DNA from: UMGS1279 sp045540715
GTDB taxonomy: Bacteria; Bacillota; Clostridia; Oscillospirales; Acutalibacteraceae
Direction: 5' to 3'
Assembly (NCBI GenBank): GCA_045540715.1
Contig: JAZQHT010000012.1
Coordinates: 1-64,000, forward strand
Length of the DNA stretch: 64,000 nt
Part shown: positions 16,285 through 26,051 of the stretch, piece after piece
Layout of the letters: each line of letters starts with the position of its first letter
Numbering within the stretch: the stretch's first letter is position 1
Program-made: the position numbers and the translations under genes
The notes under the pieces: generated by a model
The model's input: the letters and a program-made list of their open reading frames with translations, nothing else
Told to the model about the DNA's origin: nothing
Database searches by the model: none

Positions 16285-17658
16285 ATGTCAGAGAAAAAAA
16301 TACCCTATAAAATTTATTTAGAAGAAAGTGAAATGCCAAAAGCTTGGTATAATCTTCGTGCAGATATGAAGAACAAACCGGCTCCACTTTTAAACCCCAA
16401 AACAAAAAAACCAATAACAGTTGAAGAACTTTCAGAGGTTTTTTGTGAAGAATTAGCTAAGCAAGAATTAGATGATACTACAGCATATTTTGAAATTCCT
16501 AAAGAAATTTTAGACTTTTACAAAATGTATCGTCCGGCTCCCTTGGTTCGTGCTTATTGTTTAGAAGAAAAGTTACAAACTCCCGCTAAAATTTACTATA
16601 AATTTGAAGGCAATAATACAAGCGGAAGTCACAAATTAAACTCTGCAATTGCGCAAGCCTATTACGCCAAAAAACAAGGTTTAAAAGGCGTTACAACAGA
16701 AACAGGAGCGGGTCAATGGGGAACAGCGCTTTCAATGGCCTGTTCTTATTTGGGGCTTGACTGTAAGGTTTATATGGTTAAATGTTCTTACGAACAAAAG
16801 CCTTTTCGCCGTGAAGTAATGCGCACCTATGGTGCCGACGTTACACCTTCTCCTTCTATGGAAACCGAAGTTGGAAGAAAAATTTTAGCAGAACATCCCG
16901 GTACTACCGGTTCGCTTGGTTGTGCAATTAGTGAAGCGGTAGAAAAAGCATCTAATACAGAAGGTTATCGTTACGTTTTAGGTAGCGTTTTAAACCAAGT
17001 TTTGCTTCACCAAACAATTATTGGACTTGAAACAAAAGCCGCTATGGATAAATACAATATCACTCCCGATATTATTATCGGTTGTGCAGGCGGCGGCAGT
17101 AACTTAGGCGGATTTATTGCACCATTTATGGGCGAAAAAATCAGAGGCGAGAAAGACTATAAAATTATTGCAGTAGAACCCGTTTCTTGTCCGAGTTTAA
17201 CAAGGGGTAAATACGCTTACGATTATTGCGATACGGGTATGATTTGTCCCTTGCAAAAAATGTACACTTTAGGTAGTGGATTTATTCCGTCAGCCAGCCA
17301 CTCTGGTGGTCTTCGCTATCACGGTATGAGCAGTATTTTATCTCAACTTTATGATGATAAACTAATGGATGCTGTTTCGGTTTCTCAAACCGACGTTTTT
17401 GCAGCAGCGGTTGAGTTTGCTCGTGTAGAAGGCATTTTACCCGCTCCCGAAAGTTCTCATGCAATTAAGGTTGCAATTGATGAAGCTCTAAAATGCAAAG
17501 AAACAGGGGAAGAAAAAACAATAGTATTCGGTTTAACAGGAACCGGTTATTTCGATATGTATGCTTATCAAAAATTTAACGATGGTAATATGTCGGATTA
17601 CGTTCCAACAGATGAAGAAATTGAAAATGCCCTTAAAAAACTACCCAATATTGAATAA
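16285..17658 (+). CDS. trpB: TrpB2-type tryptophan synthase beta chain-like PLP enzyme
   Basis: 457 residues from the ATG at 16285, which has AAAGGAG 10 nt upstream; longer in-frame starts fall inside the T-box terminator and are rejected. The PLP lysine is K117 in SGSHKLNSA, and the phosphate loop CAGGGSNLGGF is present. The N-terminal extension, RPAPLVRA and ETGAGQWG mark the TrpB2 (alpha-independent) branch. It condenses indole with L-serine to give tryptophan. No trpA or other trp gene is adjacent, so it may salvage free indole. A Trp T-box controls it, and a hairpin terminator at 17662 ends the unit. Confidence 0.95.
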   Translation: MSEKKIPYKIYLEESEMPKAWYNLRADMKNKPAPLLNPKTKKPITVEELSEVFCEELAKQELDDTTAYFEIPKEILDFYKMYRPAPLVRAYCLEEKLQTPAKIYYKFEGNNTSGSHKLNSAIAQAYYAKKQGLKGVTTETGAGQWGTALSMACSYLGLDCKVYMVKCSYEQKPFRREVMRTYGADVTPSPSMETEVGRKILAEHPGTTGSLGCAISEAVEKASNTEGYRYVLGSVLNQVLLHQTIIGLETKAAMDKYNITPDIIIGCAGGGSNLGGFIAPFMGEKIRGEKDYKIIAVEPVSCPSLTRGKYAYDYCDTGMICPLQKMYTLGSGFIPSASHSGGLRYHGMSSILSQLYDDKLMDAVSVSQTDVFAAAVEFARVEGILPAPESSHAIKVAIDEALKCKETGEEKTIVFGLTGTGYFDMYAYQKFNDGNMSDYVPTDEEIENALKKLPNIE

Positions 17659-17661
17659 AAT

Positions 17662-17702
17662 AAAAGGAACGCTCCCAAAATATTGCGAGTGTTCCTTTAT
17701 AT
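17662..17702 (+). terminator. Terminator after trpB
   Basis: Stem AAAGGAACGCTC / GAGTGTTCCTTT with a loop of about 12 nt, followed by TATATTTTT. Confidence 0.8.
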
Positions 17703-17816
17703 TTTTAAAAAATTGTGAAGAATTTAAGTTTATTCTTTATTTTTTATTATAACTATGTTATAATAATCGATAATAAATTTTAGAATTTTTGTTTTTTAAA
17801 AGAAGGTAATAAAGTA

Positions 17817-19562
17817 ATGATTAAAACCCTGGCAAAAAGCATTAGGGAATACAAAAAAGCATCCTTAATTTCACCCATATTTGTTACTTTTGAAGTAATT
17901 ATGGAGTGTATTATTCCCTTTATAACTGCTGAATTGGTTAACGCCATCAAAAAAGGGGCAGATATGCCAACCATATTACAGTATGGTGCGGTACTTGTTG
18001 TAATGGCAATAATTTCGCTTTCTTGCGGAGCTATTGCTGGTGCTGCTTGTAGTACGGCTTCTTGTGGTCTTGCAAAGAACTTAAGAAAAGATATGTTTTA
18101 TAAAATTCAAAACTTTTCTTTCAAAAATATCGACCATTTCTCGGTTTCAAGTTTAGTAACTCGTCTTACAACCGATATTATGAACGTTCAGCAAGCCTAT
18201 ATGATGATTATTCGTACGGCAATTCGCGGTCCTTTAATGTTCTTGTTCTCTTTTATAATGGCTTTTGTAATGGGCGGCAGTATGGCATTTATATTTGTTG
18301 TTGTAATTCCAATTTTAGCATTTGGTTTAATAATGGTTATTTATAAAGCCATGCCGTTATTTAAAAAGGTTTTCAAAAAATACGATAATCTTAATAATTC
18401 TATTCAAGAAAACGTTAAAGGTATGCGCGTTGTTAAATCTTATGTTCGTGAAGAATACGAAAAAGAAAAGTTTAACTTTGCCGCAAGTGACGTTCAAAAA
18501 GATTTCACTAAAGCTGAAAGAATTTTAGCATTTAACCACCCTGTAATGCAGTTTTGTTTATATACCGTTATGTGCTTTGTTTTATCTTATGGTTCATATA
18601 TGGTAATTACCACAAAAGGCTTAGCACTAGACGTTGGTCAAATGTCTGCAATGCTAACTTACGGGCATCAAATTTTAATGAGCCTTATGATGCTTTCAAT
18701 GATATTCGTAATGTTAACCATGGCAAGTGAATCTGCAAAGCGTATAGCAGAAGTACTTAACGAAGAACCAAGTATCAAAAACCCGGAAAACCCGGTATTT
18801 ATAGGTAAAGACGGTTCTATTGATTTTAATAACGTTTGCTTTAAATATAACGAAAATGCAAAACGTTACACATTAGAAAATATTGATTTGCATATTAAAT
18901 CAGGAGAAACAATTGGCATAATCGGTCAAACAGGTTCTTCTAAAACCACCTTTATTCAACTTATTTCGCGCCTTTACGACGTAACAGAAGGTGAAGTAAA
19001 GGTTGGCGGCGTAAACGTAAAAGATTACGATATTAAGTCTTTGCGCGACGCCGTATCTGTTGTATTACAAAAAAATGAACTATTTTCAGGCACAATAAAA
19101 GAAAATCTTCGTTGGGGCGATATTAATGCTTCTGATGAAGAAATTATTGAAGCTTGCAAACTTGCACAAGCAGATGAATTTGTAAAAGCTTTGCCACACG
19201 GATATGATACCTATATCGAACAAGGCGGTACAAACGTTTCGGGCGGCCAAAAGCAAAGATTATGTATTGCAAGAGCGTTACTTAAAAAGCCTAAAATTCT
19301 AATATTAGACGATAGCACAAGTGCGGTTGATACAAGAACCGATGCGCTAATTAGAAAAGGCTTTAAAGAATATATACCAAACACCACAAAAATAATAATT
19401 GCCCAAAGAATTGCATCTGTAAAAGATGCTGATAGAATTATTGTTTTTGACGGCGGTAAGATTAACGGTATAGGAACGCACGAAGAACTTCTAAAAACAA
19501 ACGAAATTTATCGTGGAGTTTACGATGTTCAAAACAAAGGGGGTGCAAGTCTTGAGGGGTAG
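17817..19562 (+). CDS. ABC exporter half-transporter, degenerate-site subunit
   Basis: 581 residues: a six-helix ABC exporter membrane domain (1-320) and a nucleotide-binding domain (330-581). Walker A is GQTGSSKTT from G370, the signature is NVSGGQKQR, and Walker B is LILDDSTSAVD in which D499 replaces the catalytic Glu; the H-loop His is replaced by Q530 (IAQR). This pattern marks the degenerate-site partner of heterodimeric exporters such as BmrCD or TM287/288. It acts in the cytoplasmic membrane with the next gene, with which it overlaps by 11 nt. Substrate unknown; drug or lipid export is typical for the family. Confidence 0.93.
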   Translation: MIKTLAKSIREYKKASLISPIFVTFEVIMECIIPFITAELVNAIKKGADMPTILQYGAVLVVMAIISLSCGAIAGAACSTASCGLAKNLRKDMFYKIQNFSFKNIDHFSVSSLVTRLTTDIMNVQQAYMMIIRTAIRGPLMFLFSFIMAFVMGGSMAFIFVVVIPILAFGLIMVIYKAMPLFKKVFKKYDNLNNSIQENVKGMRVVKSYVREEYEKEKFNFAASDVQKDFTKAERILAFNHPVMQFCLYTVMCFVLSYGSYMVITTKGLALDVGQMSAMLTYGHQILMSLMMLSMIFVMLTMASESAKRIAEVLNEEPSIKNPENPVFIGKDGSIDFNNVCFKYNENAKRYTLENIDLHIKSGETIGIIGQTGSSKTTFIQLISRLYDVTEGEVKVGGVNVKDYDIKSLRDAVSVVLQKNELFSGTIKENLRWGDINASDEEIIEACKLAQADEFVKALPHGYDTYIEQGGTNVSGGQKQRLCIARALLKKPKILILDDSTSAVDTRTDALIRKGFKEYIPNTTKIIIAQRIASVKDADRIIVFDGGKINGIGTHEELLKTNEIYRGVYDVQNKGGASLEG

Positions 19563-21468
19563 ATTTGTTCCACCACAAAAAAAGGCCGAAAAAGGTATAG
19601 GTAAAAGATTGTTTTTAACAATATTTAAGTTTTATCCGGGCCTTATAGTTTTAACGGGTGTATGCGTAATATTTACGGCCATTGTTAGTTCAATTCCGTC
19701 AATATTTATGCAAAACGTTATTGCAATTATAGAAAATGCTCTTAAAAACAACTTAACCTTTAACGATGTTGGCGGAGAAATAATAAAATATGTAATAATT
19801 TTAGCATCGTTATATTTAATAAGTTTGGCATCCGCTTTTGCTTACAACCAAATTTTAGCGGTTGTAACTCAAGGAATACTTGCAAAACTTCGTAAGAAAA
19901 TGTTTAACGGTATGCAAAACTTACCCGTTAAGTATTTTGATACCAATAATCATGGCGATATTATGAGTTATTACACTAACGATATTGATACACTTCGCCA
20001 GATGATCTCTCAAAGCTTTCCAAACCTTTTAATTGCTATTGTAACTTTAACAACGGTTGTTTCAATTATGCTATATTTCAGCGTGTGGATGACTCTTGTG
20101 GTTGTTGTTGGTGTTATTGCTATGACAATTGTTACAAAGAAAATTGGCGGCGGCTCTTCTAAATACTTTATAGCTCAACAAAAAGCGGTTGGTAAAACCG
20201 AGGGCTTTATTGAAGAAATGATGAACGGCCAAAAGGTTGTAAAGGTATTCTGCCACGAAGAAGAAACCAAAAAAGACTTTGATAAAATTAACGAAGAACT
20301 CTTTAACTATTCTTCAAAAGCCAATAAATACGCAAATACACTTATGCCAATATTAAATAACATTGGTAACATTTTATACGTTTTCGTTGCAGTATCGGGC
20401 GGTTTGCTTTTAGCACTCAAGGTTCCAAACGTTGGATTAAAAATGGCACCATTAAGTATTGCAATAGTTGTTCCGTTTTTAAATATGACTAAACAATTCT
20501 GCGGTAATATCAGCCAGGTTTCAAACCAAATTAATGCAATTATTATGGGTCTTGCTGGAGCTAGCAGAATATTTAAACTTATTGACCAACAACCCGAAGA
20601 AGATGAGGGTTACGTTACTTTAGTTAACGCAAAGTACGATGAAAATGGTAATATTACAGAAACTAAAGAACGTACAGGCATGTGGGCTTGGAAACATCCC
20701 CATAAAGAAGATGGCACCGTAACCTATACTAAACTTATGGGCGACGTGCGTTTTTACGACGTTGATTTTGGTTACACAGAAGAAAAGACAGTTTTACACA
20801 AAATTTCACTTTATGCAAAACCCGGCCAAAAGGTTGCCTTTGTTGGTTCTACCGGTGCTGGTAAAACAACAATAACAAACTTAATTAACCGTTTTTACGA
20901 TATAAAAAGCGGTAAAATCAGATACGATGGCATAAACATCCAAAAAATCAAAAAAGCCGATTTAAGACGTAGCTTAGGTATAGTATTGCAAGAGACTAAT
21001 TTGTTTACCGGTACAGTTATGGAAAATATCCGTTATGGCAGATTAGATGCTAGCGATGAAGAGTGTATAAAGGCGGCAAAACTTTCAGGCGCCGACGATT
21101 TTATTACCAGAATGCCTAACGGTTACGACACAATGCTTTATAATAACGGCGCAAACTTAAGTCAAGGACAGCGTCAGTTAATTGCAATTTCTCGTGCGGC
21201 AGTAGCAGATCCGCCGGTTATGATTTTAGACGAAGCCACAAGTTCAATCGATACACGTACAGAACAGGTTGTTCAAGCGGGTATGGACGCACTAATGAAA
21301 GACAGAACGGTTTTTGTAATTGCTCACCGTCTTTCAACAGTTCAAAACTCTAACGCCATTATGGTTTTAGAGCACGGCAAAATTATTGAGCGTGGTACTC
21401 ACGAGGAGTTAATAGAGCAAAAAGGCACTTATTACAAGCTTTATACAGGTGCAATAGAGCTTGATTAA
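19552..21468 (+). CDS. ABC exporter half-transporter, consensus-site subunit
   Basis: 638 residues from TTG at 19552, placed after AAGGGGGTG at 19536-19544; in-frame GTG (19513) and ATG (19525) lie upstream without a site. Membrane domain occupies about 20-330; the nucleotide domain has Walker A GSTGAGKTT from G432, signature NLSQGQRQL, Walker B MILDEATSSID with catalytic E561, and H-loop IAHRLST. An insertion of about 40 residues (VTLVNAKYDENGN... region) lies between the two domains. It supplies the active ATP site of the heterodimer with the preceding gene. Confidence 0.93.
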   Translation: MRGRFVPPQKKAEKGIGKRLFLTIFKFYPGLIVLTGVCVIFTAIVSSIPSIFMQNVIAIIENALKNNLTFNDVGGEIIKYVIILASLYLISLASAFAYNQILAVVTQGILAKLRKKMFNGMQNLPVKYFDTNNHGDIMSYYTNDIDTLRQMISQSFPNLLIAIVTLTTVVSIMLYFSVWMTLVVVVGVIAMTIVTKKIGGGSSKYFIAQQKAVGKTEGFIEEMMNGQKVVKVFCHEEETKKDFDKINEELFNYSSKANKYANTLMPILNNIGNILYVFVAVSGGLLLALKVPNVGLKMAPLSIAIVVPFLNMTKQFCGNISQVSNQINAIIMGLAGASRIFKLIDQQPEEDEGYVTLVNAKYDENGNITETKERTGMWAWKHPHKEDGTVTYTKLMGDVRFYDVDFGYTEEKTVLHKISLYAKPGQKVAFVGSTGAGKTTITNLINRFYDIKSGKIRYDGINIQKIKKADLRRSLGIVLQETNLFTGTVMENIRYGRLDASDEECIKAAKLSGADDFITRMPNGYDTMLYNNGANLSQGQRQLIAISRAAVADPPVMILDEATSSIDTRTEQVVQAGMDALMKDRTVFVIAHRLSTVQNSNAIMVLEHGKIIERGTHEELIEQKGTYYKLYTGAIELD

Positions 21469-21496
21469 GAAATAAATTTTTTGGAGGAAAAAGAAT

Positions 21497-23005
21497 ATGG
21501 CATATTATTACGAGGAAGCAGCGCACACCTTTAACGAGTATTTATTAGTACCCGGTTATTCTTCTACAGACTGTATTCCGCAAAACGTTAGTTTGAAAAC
21601 ACCCTTAGTAAAATATAAAAAGGGTAAAGAAGATTGTCCGCTTAGCATGAATATTCCCTTGGTTTCTGCGATAATGCAGTCGGTTTCAGGTGAAAAGCTT
21701 GCAATCGCGTTAGCAAAAGAAGGCGGCGTTTCCTTTATATACGGTTCACAGTCAATAGAAGACGAAGCTGCAATGGTAGCCCGTGTTAAAGGCTTTAAAG
21801 CAGGATTTGTTGTTAGTGATTCAAACATTACACCAAACAGCACCCTGCAAGATATTTTAGATTTAAAAGAAAAAACAGGGCACAGTACTGTAGCAGTTAC
21901 AGATAACGGGCTTTCAAACGGCAAACTACTTGGCATTGTAACAGGCCGTGATTATCGTATAAGCCGTATGGCAAGAGACCTCAAAGTATCAGAATTTATG
22001 ACTCCTTTTTCCTCTTTAATCTATGCTTATGATGACGTAACTTTAAAAACTGCAAACGATATTATATGGGATAATAAATTAAATTCCTTACCAATAGTTG
22101 ATAAAGACCATAATTTAAAATATATGGTTTTCAGAAAAGACTATGATGCCCATAAATCAAACCCTAACGAACTTTTAGATTCACAAAAACGTTATATAGT
22201 AGGAGCTGGTGTTAATACACGCGACTATGAAGAAAGAATTCCTGCTCTTATTAACGCAGGTGCTGACGTTTTGTGTATAGATTCATCCGAAGGTTTTTCA
22301 GAGTGGCAAAAACACACTATCGAATTTGTTCGAAAAAACTATGGCGACACTGTAAAAATAGGCGCAGGCAACGTTGTAGATAAAGAAGGCTTTTTATTCT
22401 TAGCAGAAAACGGTGCCGACTTTGTTAAGGTTGGTATTGGCGGCGGTTCAATTTGTATCACAAGAGAAACCAAAGGTATTGGCCGTGGACAGGCTACCGC
22501 TTTAATTGAAGTTTGCAAAGCAAGAGACGAATATTTTAAAAAGACAGGTGTTTACGTTCCTGTTTGTTCAGATGGCGGCATTGTTTACGACCATCATATG
22601 ACATTAGCTCTTGCAATGGGAGCCGACTTTTTAATGCTTGGCAGATACTTTGCAAGGTTTGATGAAAGCCCAACACAAAAAGTTAATATTAACGGCAATT
22701 ATCTTAAAGAGTATTGGGGCGAAGGCTCTAACAGAGCTAGAAACTGGCAACGTTATGACCTTGGCGGAGATAAAAAACTTTCGTTTGAAGAGGGCGTGGA
22801 TTCTTACGTTCCTTATGCTGGTCGTTTAAAAGATAACGTTTTATTATCTTTAAGCAAAGTAAAATCTACAATGTGTAACTGTGGCGCATTAACAATAGAA
22901 GAGCTTCAACAAAAGGCAAAAATCACATTAGTTTCGGCTGTTAGTATTGTTGAAGGTGGCGCTCACGACGTAATAAGAAAAGAAACAACTCAGGTTGGTA
23001 AATAA
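21497..23005 (+). CDS. guaB: IMP dehydrogenase
   Basis: 502 residues; oxidises IMP to XMP, the committed step of GMP synthesis. Two CBS motifs occupy about residues 105-225, inserted in the TIM barrel. The catalytic loop is GGGSICITRE with the nucleophilic C320, rather than the common bacterial GPGSICTTR form; this GGGSICITRE/GIGRGQATA variant occurs in clostridial and kinetoplastid enzymes. The flap region includes YVPYAGR. A GGAGG site precedes the ATG. It is followed after 17 nt by fhs, so purine synthesis and one-carbon supply may be cotranscribed. Confidence 0.95.
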   Translation: MAYYYEEAAHTFNEYLLVPGYSSTDCIPQNVSLKTPLVKYKKGKEDCPLSMNIPLVSAIMQSVSGEKLAIALAKEGGVSFIYGSQSIEDEAAMVARVKGFKAGFVVSDSNITPNSTLQDILDLKEKTGHSTVAVTDNGLSNGKLLGIVTGRDYRISRMARDLKVSEFMTPFSSLIYAYDDVTLKTANDIIWDNKLNSLPIVDKDHNLKYMVFRKDYDAHKSNPNELLDSQKRYIVGAGVNTRDYEERIPALINAGADVLCIDSSEGFSEWQKHTIEFVRKNYGDTVKIGAGNVVDKEGFLFLAENGADFVKVGIGGGSICITRETKGIGRGQATALIEVCKARDEYFKKTGVYVPVCSDGGIVYDHHMTLALAMGADFLMLGRYFARFDESPTQKVNINGNYLKEYWGEGSNRARNWQRYDLGGDKKLSFEEGVDSYVPYAGRLKDNVLLSLSKVKSTMCNCGALTIEELQQKAKITLVSAVSIVEGGAHDVIRKETTQVGK

Positions 23006-23022
23006 TATTTTTGGAGGGTACT

Positions 23023-24699
23023 ATGGAATATAAAACCGATATTCAAATTGCGCAAGAATGCGAAATGGAACATATTTCAAAAATCGCAGAAAAGGCACAT
23101 ATAGATTTAAAATATATTGAACAATACGGCAACTATAAGGCAAAGGTTGATTTGTCTTTGCTTAACGATAGTAAAAAAGAAAATGGCAAATTGGTTTTAG
23201 TAACAGCCATTACACCAACCCCAGCAGGTGAAGGTAAAACCACTACTACCATCGGTCTTGCTGATGGTATGAAGCGTATTGGTAAAGACGTTACGGTTGC
23301 CCTTCGCGAACCATCTTTAGGCCCCGTTTTTGGTGTTAAAGGCGGTGCCGCAGGCGGCGGTTACGCTCAGGTTGTACCTATGGAAGATATAAATCTGCAC
23401 TTTACTGGCGACTTTCACGCAATAGGGGCTGCAAATAACCTACTTGCCGCAATGCTTGATAATCATATTCAACAAGGTAATGCTTTAAATATTGACGTTA
23501 GAAAAATTACTTGGCGTCGTTGTGTTGATATGAACGATCGTCAACTTCGTTTTATTGTTGACGGTATGGGCGGTAAAGCAAATGGTGTTCCGCGTGAAGA
23601 CGGTTTTGATATTACCGTTGCAAGCGAAATTATGGCGGTTTTATGTCTTTCATCCTCAATTGACGATCTAAAGAGTCGTCTATCTAATATTATTGTAGGT
23701 TATACTTACGATGATAAACCGGTAACTTGTGGCGAACTTAAAGCGGCAGGTGCTATGACGGCTTTACTTAAAGATGCATTAAAGCCAAACCTTGTTCAAA
23801 CATTAGAAGGCACACCTGCATTTGTTCACGGTGGCCCTTTTGCAAACATTGCGCATGGTTGTAACTCAGTTATGGCAACAAAAATGGCTTTAAAAATGGG
23901 GGATTACACCATTACAGAAGCTGGCTTTGGTGCAGATTTGGGTGCAGAAAAGTTTTTAGATATTAAATGCCGTATGGCAGGTTTAACTCCAGATGCCGTT
24001 GTTGTTGTAGCAACTGTTAGGGCATTAAAAATGCATGGCGGCAGAGCAAAAACAGAATTAAATTATGAAGATTTAGTTGCATTAGAAAAAGGTATTCCAA
24101 ACCTTTTAAGACACGTTTCAAACATTAAAAACGTTTATAAACTTCCTTGTGTTGTTGCAGTTAACCGTTTCCCAACAGATACCGATAACGAGATTGATTT
24201 TATTATTAAAAAATGTCGTGAACTTGGTGTTAATACCGTTCTTTCAACCGTTTGGGCAGAAGGCGGTAAAGGTGGCGAAGCGTTAGCTAAAGAGGTTGTT
24301 CGTTTATGTGAAGAAGAAAAAGGCAATTTTACCTTCTCTTATTCCGATGAACTTTCAATTAAAGAAAAAATTAATGCCGTAGCAACAAAGGTTTATGGTG
24401 GAAAAGGCGTAATCTTTGAACCGTCAGCATTAAAACAGATTGAGCAGTTAGAAGCACTCGGCTTTTCTAAATGTCCTGTTTGTATTGCAAAAACTCAGTA
24501 CAGTTTTTCAGATGACCCAACAAAACTAGGTGCACCCGAAAATTTTGATATTACTGTTAAAAAGGTTAAGGTTTCGGCAGGTGCCGGCTTTATAGTTGTT
24601 CTTACAGGCGATATTTTAACAATGCCGGGTCTTCCCAAAATACCCGCAGCAGAAAAAATTGACGTTGATTCTAACGGCAAAATAACCGGTTTATTCTAA
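23023..24699 (+). CDS. fhs: Formate--tetrahydrofolate ligase
   Basis: 558 residues from the ATG at 23023 with GGAGGG upstream. The enzyme makes 10-formyl-THF from formate, ATP and THF for purine synthesis or acetogenesis. The P-loop is TPAGEGKTTTTIG; REPSLGPVFGVKGGAAGGGYAQ is split over the next region and is strongly conserved, as are FHAIGAANNL and HGGPFANIAHGCNS. Length is standard. It ends with a clear terminator. In fermentative Clostridia the same enzyme may run in either direction. Confidence 0.97.
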   Translation: MEYKTDIQIAQECEMEHISKIAEKAHIDLKYIEQYGNYKAKVDLSLLNDSKKENGKLVLVTAITPTPAGEGKTTTTIGLADGMKRIGKDVTVALREPSLGPVFGVKGGAAGGGYAQVVPMEDINLHFTGDFHAIGAANNLLAAMLDNHIQQGNALNIDVRKITWRRCVDMNDRQLRFIVDGMGGKANGVPREDGFDITVASEIMAVLCLSSSIDDLKSRLSNIIVGYTYDDKPVTCGELKAAGAMTALLKDALKPNLVQTLEGTPAFVHGGPFANIAHGCNSVMATKMALKMGDYTITEAGFGADLGAEKFLDIKCRMAGLTPDAVVVVATVRALKMHGGRAKTELNYEDLVALEKGIPNLLRHVSNIKNVYKLPCVVAVNRFPTDTDNEIDFIIKKCRELGVNTVLSTVWAEGGKGGEALAKEVVRLCEEEKGNFTFSYSDELSIKEKINAVATKVYGGKGVIFEPSALKQIEQLEALGFSKCPVCIAKTQYSFSDDPTKLGAPENFDITVKKVKVSAGAGFIVVLTGDILTMPGLPKIPAAEKIDVDSNGKITGLF

Positions 24700-24703
24700 A
24701 AAT

Positions 24704-24733
24704 AAAAGCAGAGATAAAATCTCTGCTTTTTTA
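24704..24733 (+). terminator. Terminator after fhs
   Basis: Stem AAAGCAGAGAT / ATCTCTGCTTT with three-base loop and T-run. Confidence 0.9.
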
Positions 24734-24768
24734 TTTAACCTTAATTTTGAATTTTCATATATTGTAAA

Positions 24769-24827
24769 TAAGGGGCATAGGCGGTAAACCGCGGTTTATC
24801 CATAGAATAACCTTTTAAACCCCTTTA
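24769..24827. other. Palindromic structured element in the fhs/gap convergent gap
   Basis: TAAACCGCGGTTTA (24785-24798) is a perfect 14-bp palindrome with extending GG/CC pairs, nested between AAGGGG (24770-24775) and CCCCTT (24820-24825). CATAG is repeated on each side. The element is separate from the two flanking terminators. Function unknown; no protein-coding frame is seen. Confidence 0.4.
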
Positions 24828-24832
24828 ATATA

Positions 24833-24864
24833 AAAAAAGCTCGAGTTTTTACTCGAGCTTTTTG
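24833..24864. terminator. Bidirectional terminator after gap
   Basis: Stem AAAAAGCTCGAG / CTCGAGCTTTTT with a six-base loop; U-tracts form on both strands. Confidence 0.9.
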
Positions 24865-24876
24865 TTTAAAGCAAAA

Positions 24877-25890
24877 TTAGTTTAATTCTGCAAAGTATTT
24901 AATGGTTCTAACCATTTGGCTGGTGTAGCTGTTTTCATTGTCATACCAAGAAACAACTTGAACTTCATATAGATCATCAGCAACTTTAGAAACCATTGTT
25001 TGAGTAGCATCAAATAAAGAACCATAAGTAATACCAATAATATCAGAAGATACTAGGGGTTCTTCTGTGTAGCCAAATGAAGCAGAAGAAGCTGCTTTCA
25101 TAGCTGCGTTGATGCCTTCAACGGTAACGTCTTTACCTTTAACAACTGCAACTAAGATTGTAGTTGAACCGGTAGGAACGGGAACACGTTGTGCAGAACC
25201 GATTAGTTTGCCGTTTAATTCAGGAATTACAAGACCAATAGCTTTAGCAGCGCCGGTGGAGTTAGGAACAATGTTAACTGCAGCAGCACGTGCACGACGT
25301 AGGTCGCCTTTTCTGTGAGGACCGTCTAATACCATTTGGTCACCGGTATAAGCGTGAATTGTTGACATAATACCGCTTTGAATTTCTGCATAATCGTTTA
25401 ATGCTTTAGCCATAGGAGCTAAGCAGTTTGTTGTACAAGAAGCAGCAGAAATAATGTTATCTTCTTTTGTTAATGTACCTTCGTTTACACTGTAAACAAC
25501 TGTTGGTAGATCATTACCTGCGGGAGCAGAAATAACAACCTTTTTAGCACCTGCATCGATATGAGCTTGTGCTTTAGCTTTTGAACAGTAGAAGCCGGTG
25601 CATTCTAAAACAACGTCTACGCCGATTTCGCCCCAAGGAAGATCCTTAGCGTCTTTTTCTGCATAGATTGTGATTTCTTTACCGTCAACAACGATAGAGT
25701 TTTCTTTGGCAACAACTGTGTCAGCTTTGGCATATCTTCCTTGAGCAGAGTCATATTTTAGAAGATGAGCCAACATTTTTGCGTCGGTTAGGTCGTTGAT
25801 AGCTACGATCTCATAACCTTCAGCGCCAAACATTTGTCTGAAAGCAAGACGACCGATACGGCCAAAACCATTAATAGCAACTTTAACCAT
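24877..25890 (-). CDS. gap: Glyceraldehyde-3-phosphate dehydrogenase
   Basis: 337-residue, NAD-type GAPDH of glycolysis. The Rossmann motif is INGFGRIGRLAFR (7-19), D33 in INDL favours NAD, the catalytic cysteine is C152 in SAASCTTNC, and the end WYDNENSYTSQMV is conserved. GGAGG precedes the ATG. It is a single-gene unit with its own promoter at 25946-25974 and terminator, not part of a gap-pgk-tpi operon here. Confidence 0.98.
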   Translation of the reverse strand: MVKVAINGFGRIGRLAFRQMFGAEGYEIVAINDLTDAKMLAHLLKYDSAQGRYAKADTVVAKENSIVVDGKEITIYAEKDAKDLPWGEIGVDVVLECTGFYCSKAKAQAHIDAGAKKVVISAPAGNDLPTVVYSVNEGTLTKEDNIISAASCTTNCLAPMAKALNDYAEIQSGIMSTIHAYTGDQMVLDGPHRKGDLRRARAAAVNIVPNSTGAAKAIGLVIPELNGKLIGSAQRVPVPTGSTTILVAVVKGKDVTVEGINAAMKAASSASFGYTEEPLVSSDIIGITYGSLFDATQTMVSKVADDLYEVQVVSWYDNENSYTSQMVRTIKYFAELN

Positions 25891-25945
25891 AGTAAAAAAA
25901 CCTCCAAAAAATTGTTAGTTTGCCTATATGTCAAACTATGTATCT

Positions 25946-25974
25946 ATTTTAACCTTTTTCTCCAAAGATTTCAA
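25946..25974 (-). promoter_or_regulatory. Sigma-A promoter of gap
   Basis: On the minus strand TTGAAA (25974-25969), 17-nt spacer, TAAAAT (25951-25946). The leader is about 50 nt with a GGAGG site. Confidence 0.75.
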
Positions 25975-26051
25975 GAACTTTGTTTTAAATTTAACAATTT
26001 TTTTAAAATTCGTTATTTAGGGTAAAATAAACAATAAGAAAAGGTGGTTTT

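Noticed and set aside
19513..19551. Earlier GTG/ATG starts for the second ABC subunit
   Set aside because: They lie upstream of the AAGGGGGTG ribosome site and would lengthen the gene into the preceding frame without support.
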